Shown here: piece by piece, positions 54,022 through 64,000 of the stretch
Layout: each line of letters starts with the position of its first letter
Numbering within the stretch: the stretch's first letter is position 1
From: Diabrotica undecimpunctata
Taxonomy: Eukaryota; Arthropoda; Insecta; Coleoptera; Chrysomelidae
Reading direction: 5' to 3'
NCBI RefSeq assembly: GCF_040954645.1
Contig: NC_092807.1
Span: 28,597,353-28,661,352, forward strand
Length of the DNA stretch: 64,000 nt
Made by a program: the position numbers and the translations under genes
Notes under the pieces: generated by a model
What the model was told of the DNA's origin: nothing
What the model saw: only the letters and a program-made list of their open reading frames with translations
Database searches by the model: none

Positions 54022-54830
54022 TATAGACACAGAGACACAGGATACTGAACATGGACATACCCAAGATATTATAAATACGCAAGACGAACAGGTCACCGGA
54101 GTGCAAGACGTTCTCAGCCAGAAACAAGTAAGTGTGAGAAAGGAGAAACAAACAACAAAAGGCAACTCGCCGAATAACCCTTCAACATCAAAATTTAACA
54201 GAAATGTAGGAGTAACAGCCGTTTCTCATCATTCTTCTCAGTGTACAAGTATCTGTAAAAAGAGAAAAGTTGGACACACTTTGGCAAATAGCAGTACAAC
54301 GAATAAAAATAAAACACCTGTAAGTGCGCCATTACATGATTCAAACATCCATGTGGCTTTACAAAAATTAGAAGATATATCTCGTGCAGCTCAAATCAAA
54401 ACCGCGAAGATCATTTGGATCAATTTGAAAAATATCTTGTGTCATTGTTACGAAACGTTCCTATAGCCAAAAGTTTTTTACCACAACAAAATATGATTTC
54501 ACTAGTAATGGAAGCAATTTTTATGGACCCAGTACCACCACAGACACCTACAAGTGTACCACCAGAGACATCTATAAGTGTACCAGCAGACACATTTACA
54601 AGTGTACCAGCAGAGACACTTACAAGTGCACCTTAAGAGACACCTAAACAAGTGTACCACCAAAGACGCCTTCCCGTGTTGTAACTATGACATCTGACTG
54701 TACACCTGTACAGGATGAGATGTATCGCGTTTCAGGCTTCTATAACCGCGAATACAGTCAAAATTTATCAGATTGCAGTGGTGTTGAAAGTAGTATCAAA
54801 TTAACAAATCTGTAATTTTTTTAAATTTTT
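54022..54830 (+). pseudogene. Harbinger MADF protein, C-terminal part with BESS-like motif and repeats
   Basis: The frame from about 54023 has a polar Gln/Thr/Asp-rich segment, NPSTSKFNRNVG, CKKRKVGHTLANSSTTNK and ALQKLEDISRAAQ. A frameshift near 54410 then gives DQFEKYLVSLLRNVPIAKSF, typical of the BESS interaction motif. Next comes a 24-bp repeat (about five units, consensus PPETPTSV) at about 54535-54650, then a stop. The nested MITE lies at its 5' edge, so the acceptor is uncertain. It sits between the two HARBI1 exons on the opposite strand. Confidence 0.6.
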
Positions 54831-54938
54831 TTAGAATTTTTTCCAATTTTTAAGAATTTTTTAAAATTTTTTTCTTTCATTAAAATTTTTAATATTTTTT
54901 TAATAAAGCAGTTATTATATCTTGATTTTTTCACTTGC

Positions 54939-55397
54939 CTCTAAAAATTGTTGAAGAGTGATATATATGCTATCGAGAACATCCGGTAGAAATTTACTTA
55001 CGGTTGTTTTTGGTACTTTAAATAAAAATTCCAAACCTTTGAAACTGTCGCCGGTGACTAAATAACGAAGAGTTATTTAAAGTTTTGTTTGAGCCGATAC
55101 AGCTTCTCTGAAATGTGTATCACATTTTTGTATTCGGTGAGATATACGCTGTAACAGATAACCGTAATGATCCTCAGACATCCTTAATAAATTTTTAAAA
55201 TCATCTGAATATGTTACACGTAGACTGTTTTTAATTAATGCTGAAGCACCAGTAATTTTTATATAAAAAATCCATTTCCTGGACCACTATCTTCTGTTAT
55301 TTCTGACCTTCTTCTTGTTCTCATTCAAAATATGATTTTTAACTATTTCAGCAGCTATTATTTCGCAGGTTGCCTCTAATATACATGCTGACGCCAT
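54939..55397 (-). pseudogene. HARBI1-like nuclease, N-terminal exon
   Basis: Minus-strand ATG at 55395-55397. It reads MASACILEATCEIIAAEIV, a stop-containing RR WSRKWIF segment, KNSLRVTYSDDFKNLLRMSE, IQKCDTHFREAVSAQTKL and ITLRYLVTGDSFKGLEFLFK, then VPKTTVSKFLPDVLDSIY. This is the HTH-containing N-terminus of Harbinger nucleases. A GC-type donor (AG/GCAAGT) lies at 54939/54938. Stops interrupt it at two places. Confidence 0.72.
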
Positions 55398-55542
55398 GTT
55401 CACTACTGAAATATAAAACTATCGTGCCCAGTGTAATTACAATAACGTTTCTCACGAAAGGTATTGCACAGAAGCGTAGATAACGCTTGTTTTTTAGTGT
55501 GAACCACGTCTGTTATTAACTAGTAAAGTAAACGCGCCTTTA

Positions 55543-55921
55543 TAATGTCATTCCCGTACCTTTTATTATTAAGAATGTTCTTTGGGGTATATTTCAGCGT
55601 TCTTAATAAGTACCTTAAAGGTAACCTACTTTCACATTACCATTTTATTTAAATAACGAGAGATGAACAAACTTTATGCAAAGACGACGGTTTTTAACGC
55701 TTATTAAGTTGCGTTGAATCATATTGTCTATACAGTGTATTATTGGCGCACTAACTTTCAACTTTAGTAACGTGTGACCGCTTTTTCCACCCTACCTTCC
55801 TTGCTAGACGTTGGTTCTAAACTCCAGTTACCTAATGTTTTTGTTTTTAACTCCAGTATCGTTTTTAGCGGCGTAGCTTTGGTGTTATAATAGTTCCTTA
55901 TAGTTCGCAAAATGTATTATA
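55543..55921. other. No recognisable gene
   Basis: Unique-looking AT-rich spacer between the Harbinger and the second mariner element. Confidence 0.5.
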
Positions 55922-55923
55922 TA

Positions 55924-57952
55924 CAGGGTGTTTTAAAAAGGTATGTCATAAATGAAATCACGATTTCCGGGGACAAAAGAAAATTGACTGAATCCAACAT
56001 ACCTTAGTACAAAACTGTACACAAAAAAAGTTACAGCCCTTTGAAGTTACAAAATAAAAATTATTTTTTTGCATTATCTCCTAAACTACTTGAGATTTTG
56101 TAATAAAAATGGACACGTTACTTTCTTGTCCTGAAAGCGTTTTTCATAAAAAATAAACAACAAAATCTAAGCGAACAGAAAAATTTTAAGGGGAGGGGGC
56201 AGCACTAAATCCCCCAAACTTTTAAGTACGTTCAAATCAAATGAATTTTGTGGCATCATTAGTTTAACACATTATTTTTAAAAAATTTTTGCCTCTTATC
56301 ACTTTTTTCAAAAAACAGTTTTTATTGAGTTACGACCCTTTTCATTAACCTTTAAAAAATTACGTGCAGCTAAATAAATTACTTAAATGAATTAACAAGT
56401 ACAAAAAATATCTACAACCTTTATAAATATGATATTACAATAAATGTTCAAAATGACCCCCATTTTCTTCATTATACATTCGGTAACGTTTTAATAAGGA
56501 AAACCGAATGCTCTGAAAAATCATATTTTCTGATGAAATTGATTTGCAGCTTCAATTATTCTAACCCTCAATTGTTGTTCGTCCTCTATTGTTACAGAAT
56601 ACACTTTCTCTTTCATAAACCCCCAAAAGCAAAAGTCCATGGGGTTAAGACCTGGACATCTGGGTGGCCAAGAAATAGCTGAGTCATGACCCCTTCCAAT
56701 CCACCGACCAGGATACTGCCTGCAAAGTTATTTTCAGACTTCATTACTGTAATGCGATGGAGCGCCATCTTGTAGAAAACACATATTTTGCCTTATTGCA
56801 AATACTCTTGTAAGTCGTTTGCCAAGAACCGCAAATAATTATCACCATTTAAATTGTTGGGAAGAAATACTGGGCCTATTAGATTGTTATTCACAATTCC
56901 TGCCCAAACATTAACTTTGAAAGTCCTTTGGTGATGAGTCGTTTTTTTGGATTGAGGATTTTCGTCGGCCCAAATGTGCTCGTTATGATGGTTTATTCCA
57001 TTTTTACTGAAGGTATCGTCGTCGGTAAACAAAATATTTCTCGTCGGTAAATAAAATTAACATTTCGAGTGTTTTCCATTAACAACCAATCGCAAAATGC
57101 AATTCTTTTAGGATAATCTTCAACTAATAACTCTTGAACCGTTGTTAAGTGATAGGGTTTAAGCAGCTGATCCTTCAAACGCCTCCAAACCCTTACGCGA
57201 GGAACATTTAGTTGAGCAGCTATTATGTACTTTTTCCAGGGACTTCTTCAATGATTTCTAAAATGTTTTCATCAGTTGCATCCATTATTGGACGACCACT
57301 ATTGCCAGCAACTTGGGGTTGGAATATAGCCGTTTCTCGTAAACGACGAACAATGGTCAGACATAATCGTCTATCGGGTGTATTTCGATTAGGGTATTTT
57401 ACTGCATAACGCCTTGCGACTACTGCACTGCTTCCTTGACATTCACCTACGATATTCCCGACAGTCTATTGAAATCATAATTTAACCTGATTCAATTTAC
57501 TCAAAGTTAAATGCGTATCTGCCATTTCGTTAAAGTGTGTAGGCTATTGTAATATCAAAATTTATAATATTAATCCTATTCACACAATAAATGATAGCTT
57601 CAAATTATTGACTATTATTGATGGAACTGTTTGTAATTAACGTATCCGTAGAAACTAATTGTAATTTTATGGCAAACTAGGAAAAAAATAGTTTTTCGAA
57701 AAAGTAATAAGTGATTTGTTGTTTCTTTTGTATGAAAAATGCTTTCAGAACAAGAAAGTAACGTGTCCATTTTTATTACAAAATCTTAGTAGTTTAGGAG
57801 ATAATGCAAAAAAAATTTTTATTTTGTAACTTCAAAGGGCTGTAACTTTTTTTGTGTACACTTTTGTACTAAGGTAAGGTAGATTCAATCAATTTAGTTT
57901 TGTCCCCGGAATGCGTGATTTAATTTATGACATACCTTTTTGAAACACCCTG
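55924..57952 (-). mobile_element. Mariner-like transposon with inverted arms over 200 bp
   Basis: 2029 bp between TA dinucleotides (55922-55923, 57953-57954). The ends CAGGGTGTTTTAAAAAGGTA and CAGGGTGTTTCAAAAAGGTA continue as paired arms for about 230 bp (55924-56160 with 57720-57952). Shared stretches include GTTACAGCCCTTTGAAGTTA and GTAACGTGTCC. A decayed transposase lies on the minus strand. Confidence 0.92.
56620..57525 (-). pseudogene. Mariner-like transposase (DD34D) with multiple frameshifts
   Basis: A possible ATG near 57525 (MADTHLTLSKLN). HTH pieces include YAVKYPNRNTPDRRLCLTIV and VAGNSGRPIMDATDENILE. A second segment is LKPYHLTTVQELLVEDYPKR. The catalytic region is LFTDDDTFSKNGINHHNEH (first Asp), VNVWAGIVNNNLIGPVFLP, a degenerate second-Asp region near 56755, then PGLNPMDFCFWG (about 56640) with the third Asp. 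A ~23-bp duplication of the TTTACCGACGA stretch (57018-57062) precedes the first Asp and shifts the frame. It is the same broad family as the copy at 50161. Several breaks make it inactive. Confidence 0.8.
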
Positions 57953-57954
57953 TA

Positions 57955-58342
57955 TTTTCAACCCAACGCGACTAATTACGTTACAGTTTTGTCGGTTCCA
58001 GTAGAATTATTTATGTACCGAAGGTACGATACAATTATTTCTAAATGTATACCTATTTAAATACATAAATAACATTGTATAAATAATATGTGTATATAAT
58101 AACACAACGAGTTTATTTATTACACTGTCTATACAGTATGATGCAAATGTAAGGAATAAATTCATTATTTCAGAAACAGACGACTTTTAAAAAAAATCTT
58201 AAAACACGTCAATTTTATTTTTTGAATGACCATCAACTGATATATATATGTGTTGGGCATTACGTCATCAGTGTCGGCGTAATGACGTAATAGACGATTT
58301 TTGGTCTATTGGTTAAGGTCTCGTTGTGGTTTGGTTTTATAA
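57955..58342. other. No recognisable gene
   Basis: AT-rich spacer. Confidence 0.45.
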
Positions 58343-58740
58343 TTATAATCTAGTAAGTGTACCAAGTTGTACCACTAGTTGTCTCGTTTCAATTCTGTCT
58401 ACACTGGAATATACAGTATTTGTCCTCCTTCTAATATCTTCATTCCTGATATAATCTTTTTTGGATACACCACACGCTCTCCCTAGAAAATCCATCTCTA
58501 CTACTTCTATTCTTTTACTATCTTTTTTCGTGATCTGCCAAACTTCTGCCCTATAAGTCATAATAGGCTCTACCAAGGTTCGATACATTGTCAATTTCGT
58601 TTCTTGTCTAATATCTTTAGACCATAGTAGAGAGTTTAGAATGTTTACCGGTTTTTCCCCTGCTGCGTTCTGTTTTCGATGTCTCTTTTGGTAGTGCCTT
58701 CTTTAGATATTATAGATTCAAGATATTTATATATAAAATA
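58343..58740 (-). pseudogene. RTE-like RT C-terminal fragment
   Basis: The minus frame 58594-58343 reads LTMYRTLVEPIMTYRAEVWQ, IEVVEMDFLGRACGVSKKD and IRNEDIRRRT, the post-palm block of RTE-like elements. Upstream, ILNSLLWSKDIRQETK is readable. It is truncated at both ends and diverged from the other copies. Confidence 0.7.
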
Positions 58741-59530
58741 TTAAATTCCTCGACTATTTCGCGCACGCTTTTATAAGGCTATAATTTCTGACTAACAGTA
58801 TTAGCTTCACCTAAATCACAAGCTTCGATGGATAGTTCACGTAGATAAAATGAATGGGAGGCAACCTATAAAAAAAATCAAATGCTGGGGTAATAGGAGG
58901 GAAAGGTAAGCTCGAAGCAAGGATAAAGACAAAATAAGTCTAAAACCTCACAGACAAAAATTTTATTATTATTAGACAAAAATTATTGTTTTACTAAATA
59001 TATATAATTAGAATATATAAATAGAATATACAGTATGTATACAATGTATACATTTTATATAGAGTATTTCAACAAATGAAAAAAGCAATGGGTCATTACT
59101 ATCTTTTTATTATCTTCCGGCTTGTTTGAGCCGTGTGATATGAATAAAAAGAGGAACACTGGACATACCGGCAGCATTAGATGGAAATTGCCATGAAGGA
59201 AAATACTAATAATGTACGTGATACGATTAACGCAAAAATTATTTATATTGTTTATGGAATAGTACATATTAAGTAATAATATAGTACGACTAAAATTTTT
59301 AATTAAATGAAAGTTTCAGTTTTCTGATGATGTTGAGAAATGTGACATTTATACTATATTTTACCTATGTATTTAGATATTACCAGAAATTGCAAATATA
59401 TTTCAGTTTATTTTTTTTTATTCACAAAAATATACCTGCATTAACCACTAATGGTTTTAAGCGGACAGCAAGATATGTTTTCTTACAAAACACTTTACAA
59501 TTTGGTTTATAGTCTAGTCATTTTAAAGTA
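58741..59530. other. No recognisable gene
   Basis: AT-rich; short frames carry no motif. Confidence 0.45.
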
Positions 59531-59534
59531 ATTT

Positions 59535-60450
59535 AACCATTTCAGGCCTGAATACATTCCGCAGATATCCAAAACTTTTCAGAAGAAAAAAAATGATCAA
59601 TAGTCTTATAATGGTGTGATTTATTTTAATACCCTTAAATCCTTTGGTAAGGCATAGAAAATCTATATTCCAGTAGTGTTTTATATTGGGACCAGTGTGT
59701 CCCATTAGTAATAGATGAATACATTTTGAAGGTAATTTTATTAAAAAATATATATAATCACAAAAAAATTAACAATAAAGTGGAAAAACACGTCAAACCA
59801 CAGGCGATACAAATTTTTTTTGATTCTTCTAAACATCTATGGCATTTTCTTCTCGTAGAAATTTGATTTGGAAAATGGTCCCCGAAATTCACTATGCTCG
59901 TTTGACGTTTAAAAGTTCTTTTAAAGTGACCACTCAAGCGTCTCTACATGTTCAACAAGCTGCTCTACCAAAGTAACTAGAAAAAACTTTAGGGAGTACT
60001 CTTTTTCTTATTTATATCGTGGTATAATATCCATGAGTTAACTATTGCCGATTTCAACAATTTATAAAAACTCTCTTCTTCAGAATCTATACTTTTGAGA
60101 TCTCTTTGAAAACCTACCTTTTGCGAACAATGTTTGTATTGATCTGAACCTTCATGAGACCCTCCATGGGTAGATATTGGTCAAAATCTAAGCCAGGAAA
60201 AGGTTTCTGTGGTTCTTCAGTTAGCTTAAGTCACTTAGCTCTTCAAATATGTTTTCCAATTATCTTTGTGTTAAAAAACGTCTGGCCATAATTCAGGAAC
60301 TACAAAGAGTAGAACTGTTGTCACTTTTTAGAGTCGATATAAAAAACTGATGGGTTACTAATGGTCCGAGCAAAAAAGACTAATGGGACATCGGTGACCC
60401 ATTACATGAATTATTCGAAAGCAATATCGGAAAAAATAAATTTTATTAGA
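59535..60450 (-). pseudogene. piggyBac-like transposase, C-terminal remnant
   Basis: Minus-strand readable blocks: SEEESFYKLLKSAIVNSWIL then YHDINKKKSTPLKFFLVTLV (about 60100-59960). This corresponds to the ...VNAWILY... segment of piggyBac proteins. Further on lies the Cys-rich end, RRKCHRCLEESKK and ICIACGLTCF (about 59855-59785). A TTAA at about 59531-59534 borders it, and TTAA is the piggyBac target. The catalytic part is not readable. Frames change several times. Confidence 0.5.
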
Positions 60451-60789
60451 AATTTGACTTACTTTCAACAACACACTTTGTTTTTAGGATTGTTCTGTAC
60501 CTAGTAGTATTTTGAAGGCAAAAACACCAATATAAAAAAAACAGCAACAAAGCCGAAAGACATGTTGTACAAGTATACCTATTTCTAAAAAAATTATGGT
60601 TAAATAATCGAATTGTTGGTTACATACCTTAACGAATTGTTGTTGTAATAATATGGTTATATTTTATTAAAGTGAATTTAGATGACTAAAAGGCACCATT
60701 TTTTAATTTCATGAGACATATTTATAGGTCACAGCACATTTTTTTAATTGTCACAAAGGGCGCGTTCTGGTATGCTGGGCACTAAAAAA

Positions 60790-61140
60790 TTAAATGTTTC
60801 ACTGAGTGTTACGCTTGATACACATTGAAGCAGGCTTTCTGTTGAAGATATGCTTGTACGTAAGTAGAGTACGTCCTATTCGGAATCGTTGATGATTTGG
60901 TTTTGTAAGGTGGGTGTGGTTCATTCTTGACCTAAAAAGTCCTTGAATTTGGTGGTAGTGTGATCCCAAGTATTGTGCCTCACTATGTAGATGTGATTTT
61001 GATGTTTACTTTCTGATTTGTGTTCCAAGGTATTTAGTTTATCATAGCAATATTTTAGTCGGTTGTTTTATTGCTTGCCAGAGAGTTCACTTCCTCATTG
61101 CCACTTATTCACATAGAGGAAGGTACCCAGATAAAAGAAA
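60790..61140 (-). pseudogene. RNase H C-terminal fragment of a non-LTR element
   Basis: Minus strand: a degenerate W-P-S stretch, ISGNEEVNSLASNKTTD (about 61100), then blocks resembling the RLR-GHT-L region. It is equivalent to the GNESADQCA block of the element at 32445-33532, with the Asp changed to Asn. It is very decayed. Confidence 0.5.
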
Positions 61141-61149
61141 TACCTTTTT

Positions 61150-61455
61150 GTTGTTCTTCTTCTTCTTCTTTTTATATAGTGATGACTGTCTGTTTTTCAA
61201 GGTGCTTCCAGTAAGTTGTCGTTCTATCGTTTTCGTGGTCTTTCTACTAATAGTCTTATTGGGGAACAGTCTCTTGCCGTCTTTACTACTCTATTTGTTG
61301 TCATTCAGCTTATATGATCGTTCCATTCTACTCTTCTATTTCTTACCCAGTTCTTGATATTCTCCACCTTGCATCTACGTCGTATATCTGTACTTCCAGC
61401 TCTGTCCCATAGTGTCTTACCATCAATTTTTCTAAGTGTCTTCATCTCTGGAAGT
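61150..61455 (-). pseudogene. RTE-like 3' fragment
   Basis: The minus frame reads MKTLRKIDGKTLWDRAGSTD, IRRRCKVENIKNWVRNRRVE, WNDHISRMTTNRVVKTARD and RPRKRNDNLLEA with small breaks. This is the C-terminal block of an RTE-like polyprotein. It ends in an AGAAGAAGA-type tail near 61160. Confidence 0.68.
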
Positions 61456-61872
61456 GACTGGAAATAAATCTAGAAAAGACCGAATATTTAACAACAGATT
61501 CCTAACATATTTCCAGCAATAATTCACAATAATTGCCAAGAAAATTGCAAAAAGCAATTTTTATTTTGACAAATAACTATTTTTTGAAGTAAAACTTTTA
61601 TATTGAGGCGAGGTAAAATTCTGAGGCGAACGTCACGGAACTAGCGCCACAAGATGGTAGCGCCACAAAATAGCGGTTCAATACATCGATCCACTACTAT
61701 CAATCAATTCGTTTCTAGGGATCATATATTTACTCCAAGCAGGTTTAAATTAAAAACCGTACGAAAAAAATAACTAATAAAATACACACATTAAATGAGC
61801 AGTACAAACATCTGTCACTAAAATATTCGATTCGTAACGATTTTTAAAATTTTAAAGTCAAAAAATAAATAA

Positions 61873-61933
<61 letters not shown>

Positions 61934-62692
61934 ATGTACTCAGCATCAAAGTGTGTGGTATAGGGTAAATTACTAAAAATATGGACCATACGACTATACA
62001 TGTTAAGAATAATCAGCCATTTAAATGTGACACACATTCATAGTATGCATAAAACTAATAAAATTTGCATTTTAATAAAGCAAAATGCTATTGTAAACTG
62101 AAACAGCGTTATGCTCTATAATAGGTTCGAGCAAAATTGTAACTGGTGTCAAGCCAGTCGATAAAAGTAAATATTCAAATGACTTTTAAAAAAAGATTTT
62201 ATAAATTTTTTAATTACTAAAACAAGGTTACGCTTTTAATGATAACATATAAATTTCTGGGATTATTTTAGATAGCTATAAAATAATTAAGGTATAGTTT
62301 TTATTATGTATATAAATTTTACACTTTATAATATCTTGGTAACGTTATAACGGTACATTTTTATTTATTTTCTTCAAATATTTATTTTATTCCCAGTTTA
62401 TTTAAATTTCGTTTATTTATTAATTTTCTATTTTGGTTTATTTTTTTTTCTTTTAAAAAATAGTTAGATGCTCAATATAAGCTAAATCTCCTAATCAATT
62501 ATTTTTTATTTAGATCTTCTACTATTTCAATTCAATTTCTCTTGACTCTTTATATGAATAACCCATTTATAGGTTTCTCGCATACCTTCTGCAGATGTTA
62601 TTGTATTGTTTAAACTGCTGACAACTGTTTAAAACTTCTGGTAAACATTAGAAAGAAGAGTTGAAATAGTTGTTTATTATTGCTTTTAGAAT
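61456..62692. other. No gene; (AT)n tract
   Basis: AT-rich sequence with an AT microsatellite at about 61877-61931 (about 27 units). GCGCCACAAGATGGTAGCGC at 61646-61665 contains GCGCCA twice within 26 bp. Confidence 0.6.
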
Positions 62693-62706
62693 TTTTACAA
62701 GTATAT

Positions 62707-62916
62707 CTTCTTCTTCTTCTAATGGCGCTACAACCCTTTGTGAGTCTTGGCCTGCTTAACAATGTTCTTCCATTCTGCCCTGTCGGATACTTTCCTTCGC
62801 CACTGCCTGATGTTCATGGTTTTAAGATCCCTCTCTACGTCGTCTATCCATCTTTTACGGGGTCTTCCTCTTGTTCTGTTTCCTTGGGGCTTCCATCTCT
62901 GGACTACTTTTACAGC
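62707..62916 (-). mobile_element. 210-bp RTE 3' end with 14-bp target duplication
   Basis: Flanked by TTTTACAAGTATAT at 62693-62706 and 62917-62930. It is nearly identical to the 3' end of the RTE copy at 17635-18813 (C-terminal GRPRKRWIDD block, stop, GAA tail), so the two share a recent source. Confidence 0.9.
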
Positions 62917-62930
62917 TTTTACAAGTATAT

Positions 62931-63285
62931 GCTTTTGTAATTTATCATCATCAGTTTCCTTGCCCTTGCTCTCCAGTTCTTATTTTTTTAATTATGAATT
63001 TTTACTATGCTGCAATCTACACTAAGCAACACAATTAACACACCAGCTTCAAAATTAGATATTTTTGATGTCTCGAATTTCCAAAACTTGTCAAATTAAA
63101 GTGATTTTTTCAATATGTTATAGCCTTATTCTCTAACAGTATCGTTGTAATAATATTGTTGCTAGATAGTTAAATTGTCATTGTATACCGGGTGTACCAA
63201 TCAGACTGTGTTTTTTTTTCAAAGTTCCCAACACCCTGTGGAATATACTAGGATTTATAAAATGCTCAAAACGTAACTATTCTTG
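62931..63285. other. No recognisable gene
   Basis: AT-rich. ACCGGGTGTACCAATCAG (63188) and ACACCCTGTGGAATATACT (63232) look like opposed mariner-type ends about 60 bp apart, but this is weak. Confidence 0.4.
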
Positions 63286-63289
63286 ATTC

Positions 63290-64000
63290 TATAAATTTAA
63301 TTAAAACTAAACCTAATGTTAAAACTAAGAGTGTCAGACTAGATAATGGGGGTGAATTCTCATCACATAAATTTAAAAATATTTGTAGACAAATGGGTAT
63401 TGCGTTGCAGTATACTCAACCATACACACAACAGCAAAACGGTACATCTAAAAGAATAAATTGTACATTGATAAATGAAGTTAGAGTCAAACTAGCAGAA
63501 ACTAACTTCTCTAAACATTTATGGGGTGAAGCAATGAGATGTTCAGCTTTTGAATTGAACAGTCCTACAACAGCTAATGGTGGTAAAACATCATCTCAGA
63601 TATGGTATGTTGAGAATAATATTAATCATCTTAGAGTTTTTGGTTTTAAAGTATGATGCCGATTTTCCAAAAGCCAAAAAAAATTGATATTAGAACAATA
63701 ACAACTGTGAAACTGACGATTTTAATAATATCAGTAAATATCAAATAGTTTTGATTAAAAATGAAGGAAATTCTGAAGATGCTGAAGATGGAAACAACCA
63801 AAAAGAAAGTTTAGCTGAAAACGAAGAACTAATTAGAAATGAAATAGAAAGTATTGAAGAGGATCCCATATGTACTAGAAGATGAAGAGAAGTAAAATTA
63901 CCAGAACATTTTAACGTATATGAGTTATATTTAGCTTATTGCTTACTATCATTGAATGGTGTGCAATTAATGCAATTAATCAAGAACTGGAGTCCTTGGA
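63290..64000 (+). pseudogene. Ty1/copia polyprotein fragment (integrase end and linker), runs off the window
   Basis: The plus frame reads KTKSVRLDNGGEFSS (second integrase Asp at 63343-63345), YTQPYTQQQNGTSKRINCTL, then SKHLWGEAMRCSAFELNSPT and NHLRVFGFKV, then a stop. The motif NGTSKR normally reads with Glu in place of Lys (63450-63452), so the third catalytic acid is lost. Beyond 63650 other frames give an acidic linker (ENEELIRNEIESIEEDP) and a LPEHFNVYEL block that precedes RT. Stops and frame changes are frequent. Confidence 0.78.

Larger units (their letters stand above)
51873..55539. mobile_element. PIF/Harbinger DNA transposon
   Basis: Ends AGGCGCGTTTACATTACTAG and the inverted AGGCGCGTTTACTTTACTAG define 3667 bp, flanked by TTA at 51870-51872 and 55540-55542. 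Three-bp TWA duplications are the Harbinger hallmark. It carries both usual genes, the DDE nuclease (HARBI1-like, minus strand) and a MADF/BESS DNA-binding protein (plus strand), both decayed. A 665-bp MITE is nested inside. Confidence 0.9.

Noticed and set aside
55714..58150. Inverted CATATTGTCTATACAGTG-like motifs flanking the second mariner
   Set aside because: The similarity depends mostly on a short palindromic core (CTATACAG), so the pairing is not convincing.
63184..63245. Minimal mariner MITE with opposed CAGGGTGT-like ends
   Set aside because: Ends are imperfect and only about 60 bp apart; no TA pair could be matched with confidence.
1..64000. Search for CRISPR arrays, bacterial operons or insect host genes
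   Set aside because: No regularly spaced direct repeats with unique spacers, no ribosome-binding-site-led gene clusters and no conserved host exon could be read; all coding signals were mobile elements.

Overview
The window reads as non-coding, transposon-filled chromosome of an insect, most likely a large-genome beetle. That rests on AT-rich sequence, typical arthropod repeat families and no recognisable host gene; the rank below insect is a guess. I find no rRNA operon, tRNA gene, CRISPR array or bacterial operon. Nearly every coding signal belongs to a mobile element, most of them broken.

Layout. 0-6.1 kb: an IS630-type transposase end, then RTE-like non-LTR remnants, one nested in another with a 13-bp target duplication. 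6.1-9.8 kb: a 100-N gap and a satellite array with ~320 and ~474 bp monomers. 10.6-13.7 kb: a nearly complete RTE element. 13.7-18.8 kb: an IS630-like transposase and a decayed MULE transposase split by an RTE insertion. 19.6-24 kb: a possible piggyBac start, a rearranged hAT, a fold-back element and a Penelope fragment. 25.3-28 kb: an RTE copy and a complete-length Tc1. 28-32.3 kb: fragments and a MITE inside a dead Gypsy integrase. 32.4-41.8 kb: an I/Jockey-like retroelement split by a young, apparently intact Gypsy element (33537-39859). 42-48 kb: fragments and a DDE-type transposon of uncertain superfamily. 49-51.8 kb: a mariner-like element whose left arm holds a 5S rRNA-derived sequence. 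51.9-55.5 kb: a PIF/Harbinger element. 55.9-58 kb: a second mariner with arms over 200 bp. 58-64 kb: RTE, piggyBac, RNase H and Ty1/copia fragments.

The main point of interest is the Gypsy element. Its two 384-bp LTRs differ at one position, it has a 4-bp target duplication, and its single 1831-codon ORF is open. Besides protease, RT, RNase H and integrase, the polyprotein carries an N-terminal SAP-like motif with a long coiled coil. After integrase it carries a TARG1/OARD1-like macro domain and a CCCH zinc finger. No CCHC knuckle is visible in Gag and there is no envelope gene. A retrotransposon-encoded ADP-ribose-binding module next to an RNA-binding-type finger suggests interaction with host ADP-ribosylation; that role is inference.

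Other points of note are the 5S-derived sequence with Pol III boxes and a terminator, interleaved antisense exons in the Harbinger element, an hAT whose C-terminal part is inverted, a template-switch palindrome in an RTE, and the satellite's two-length organisation.
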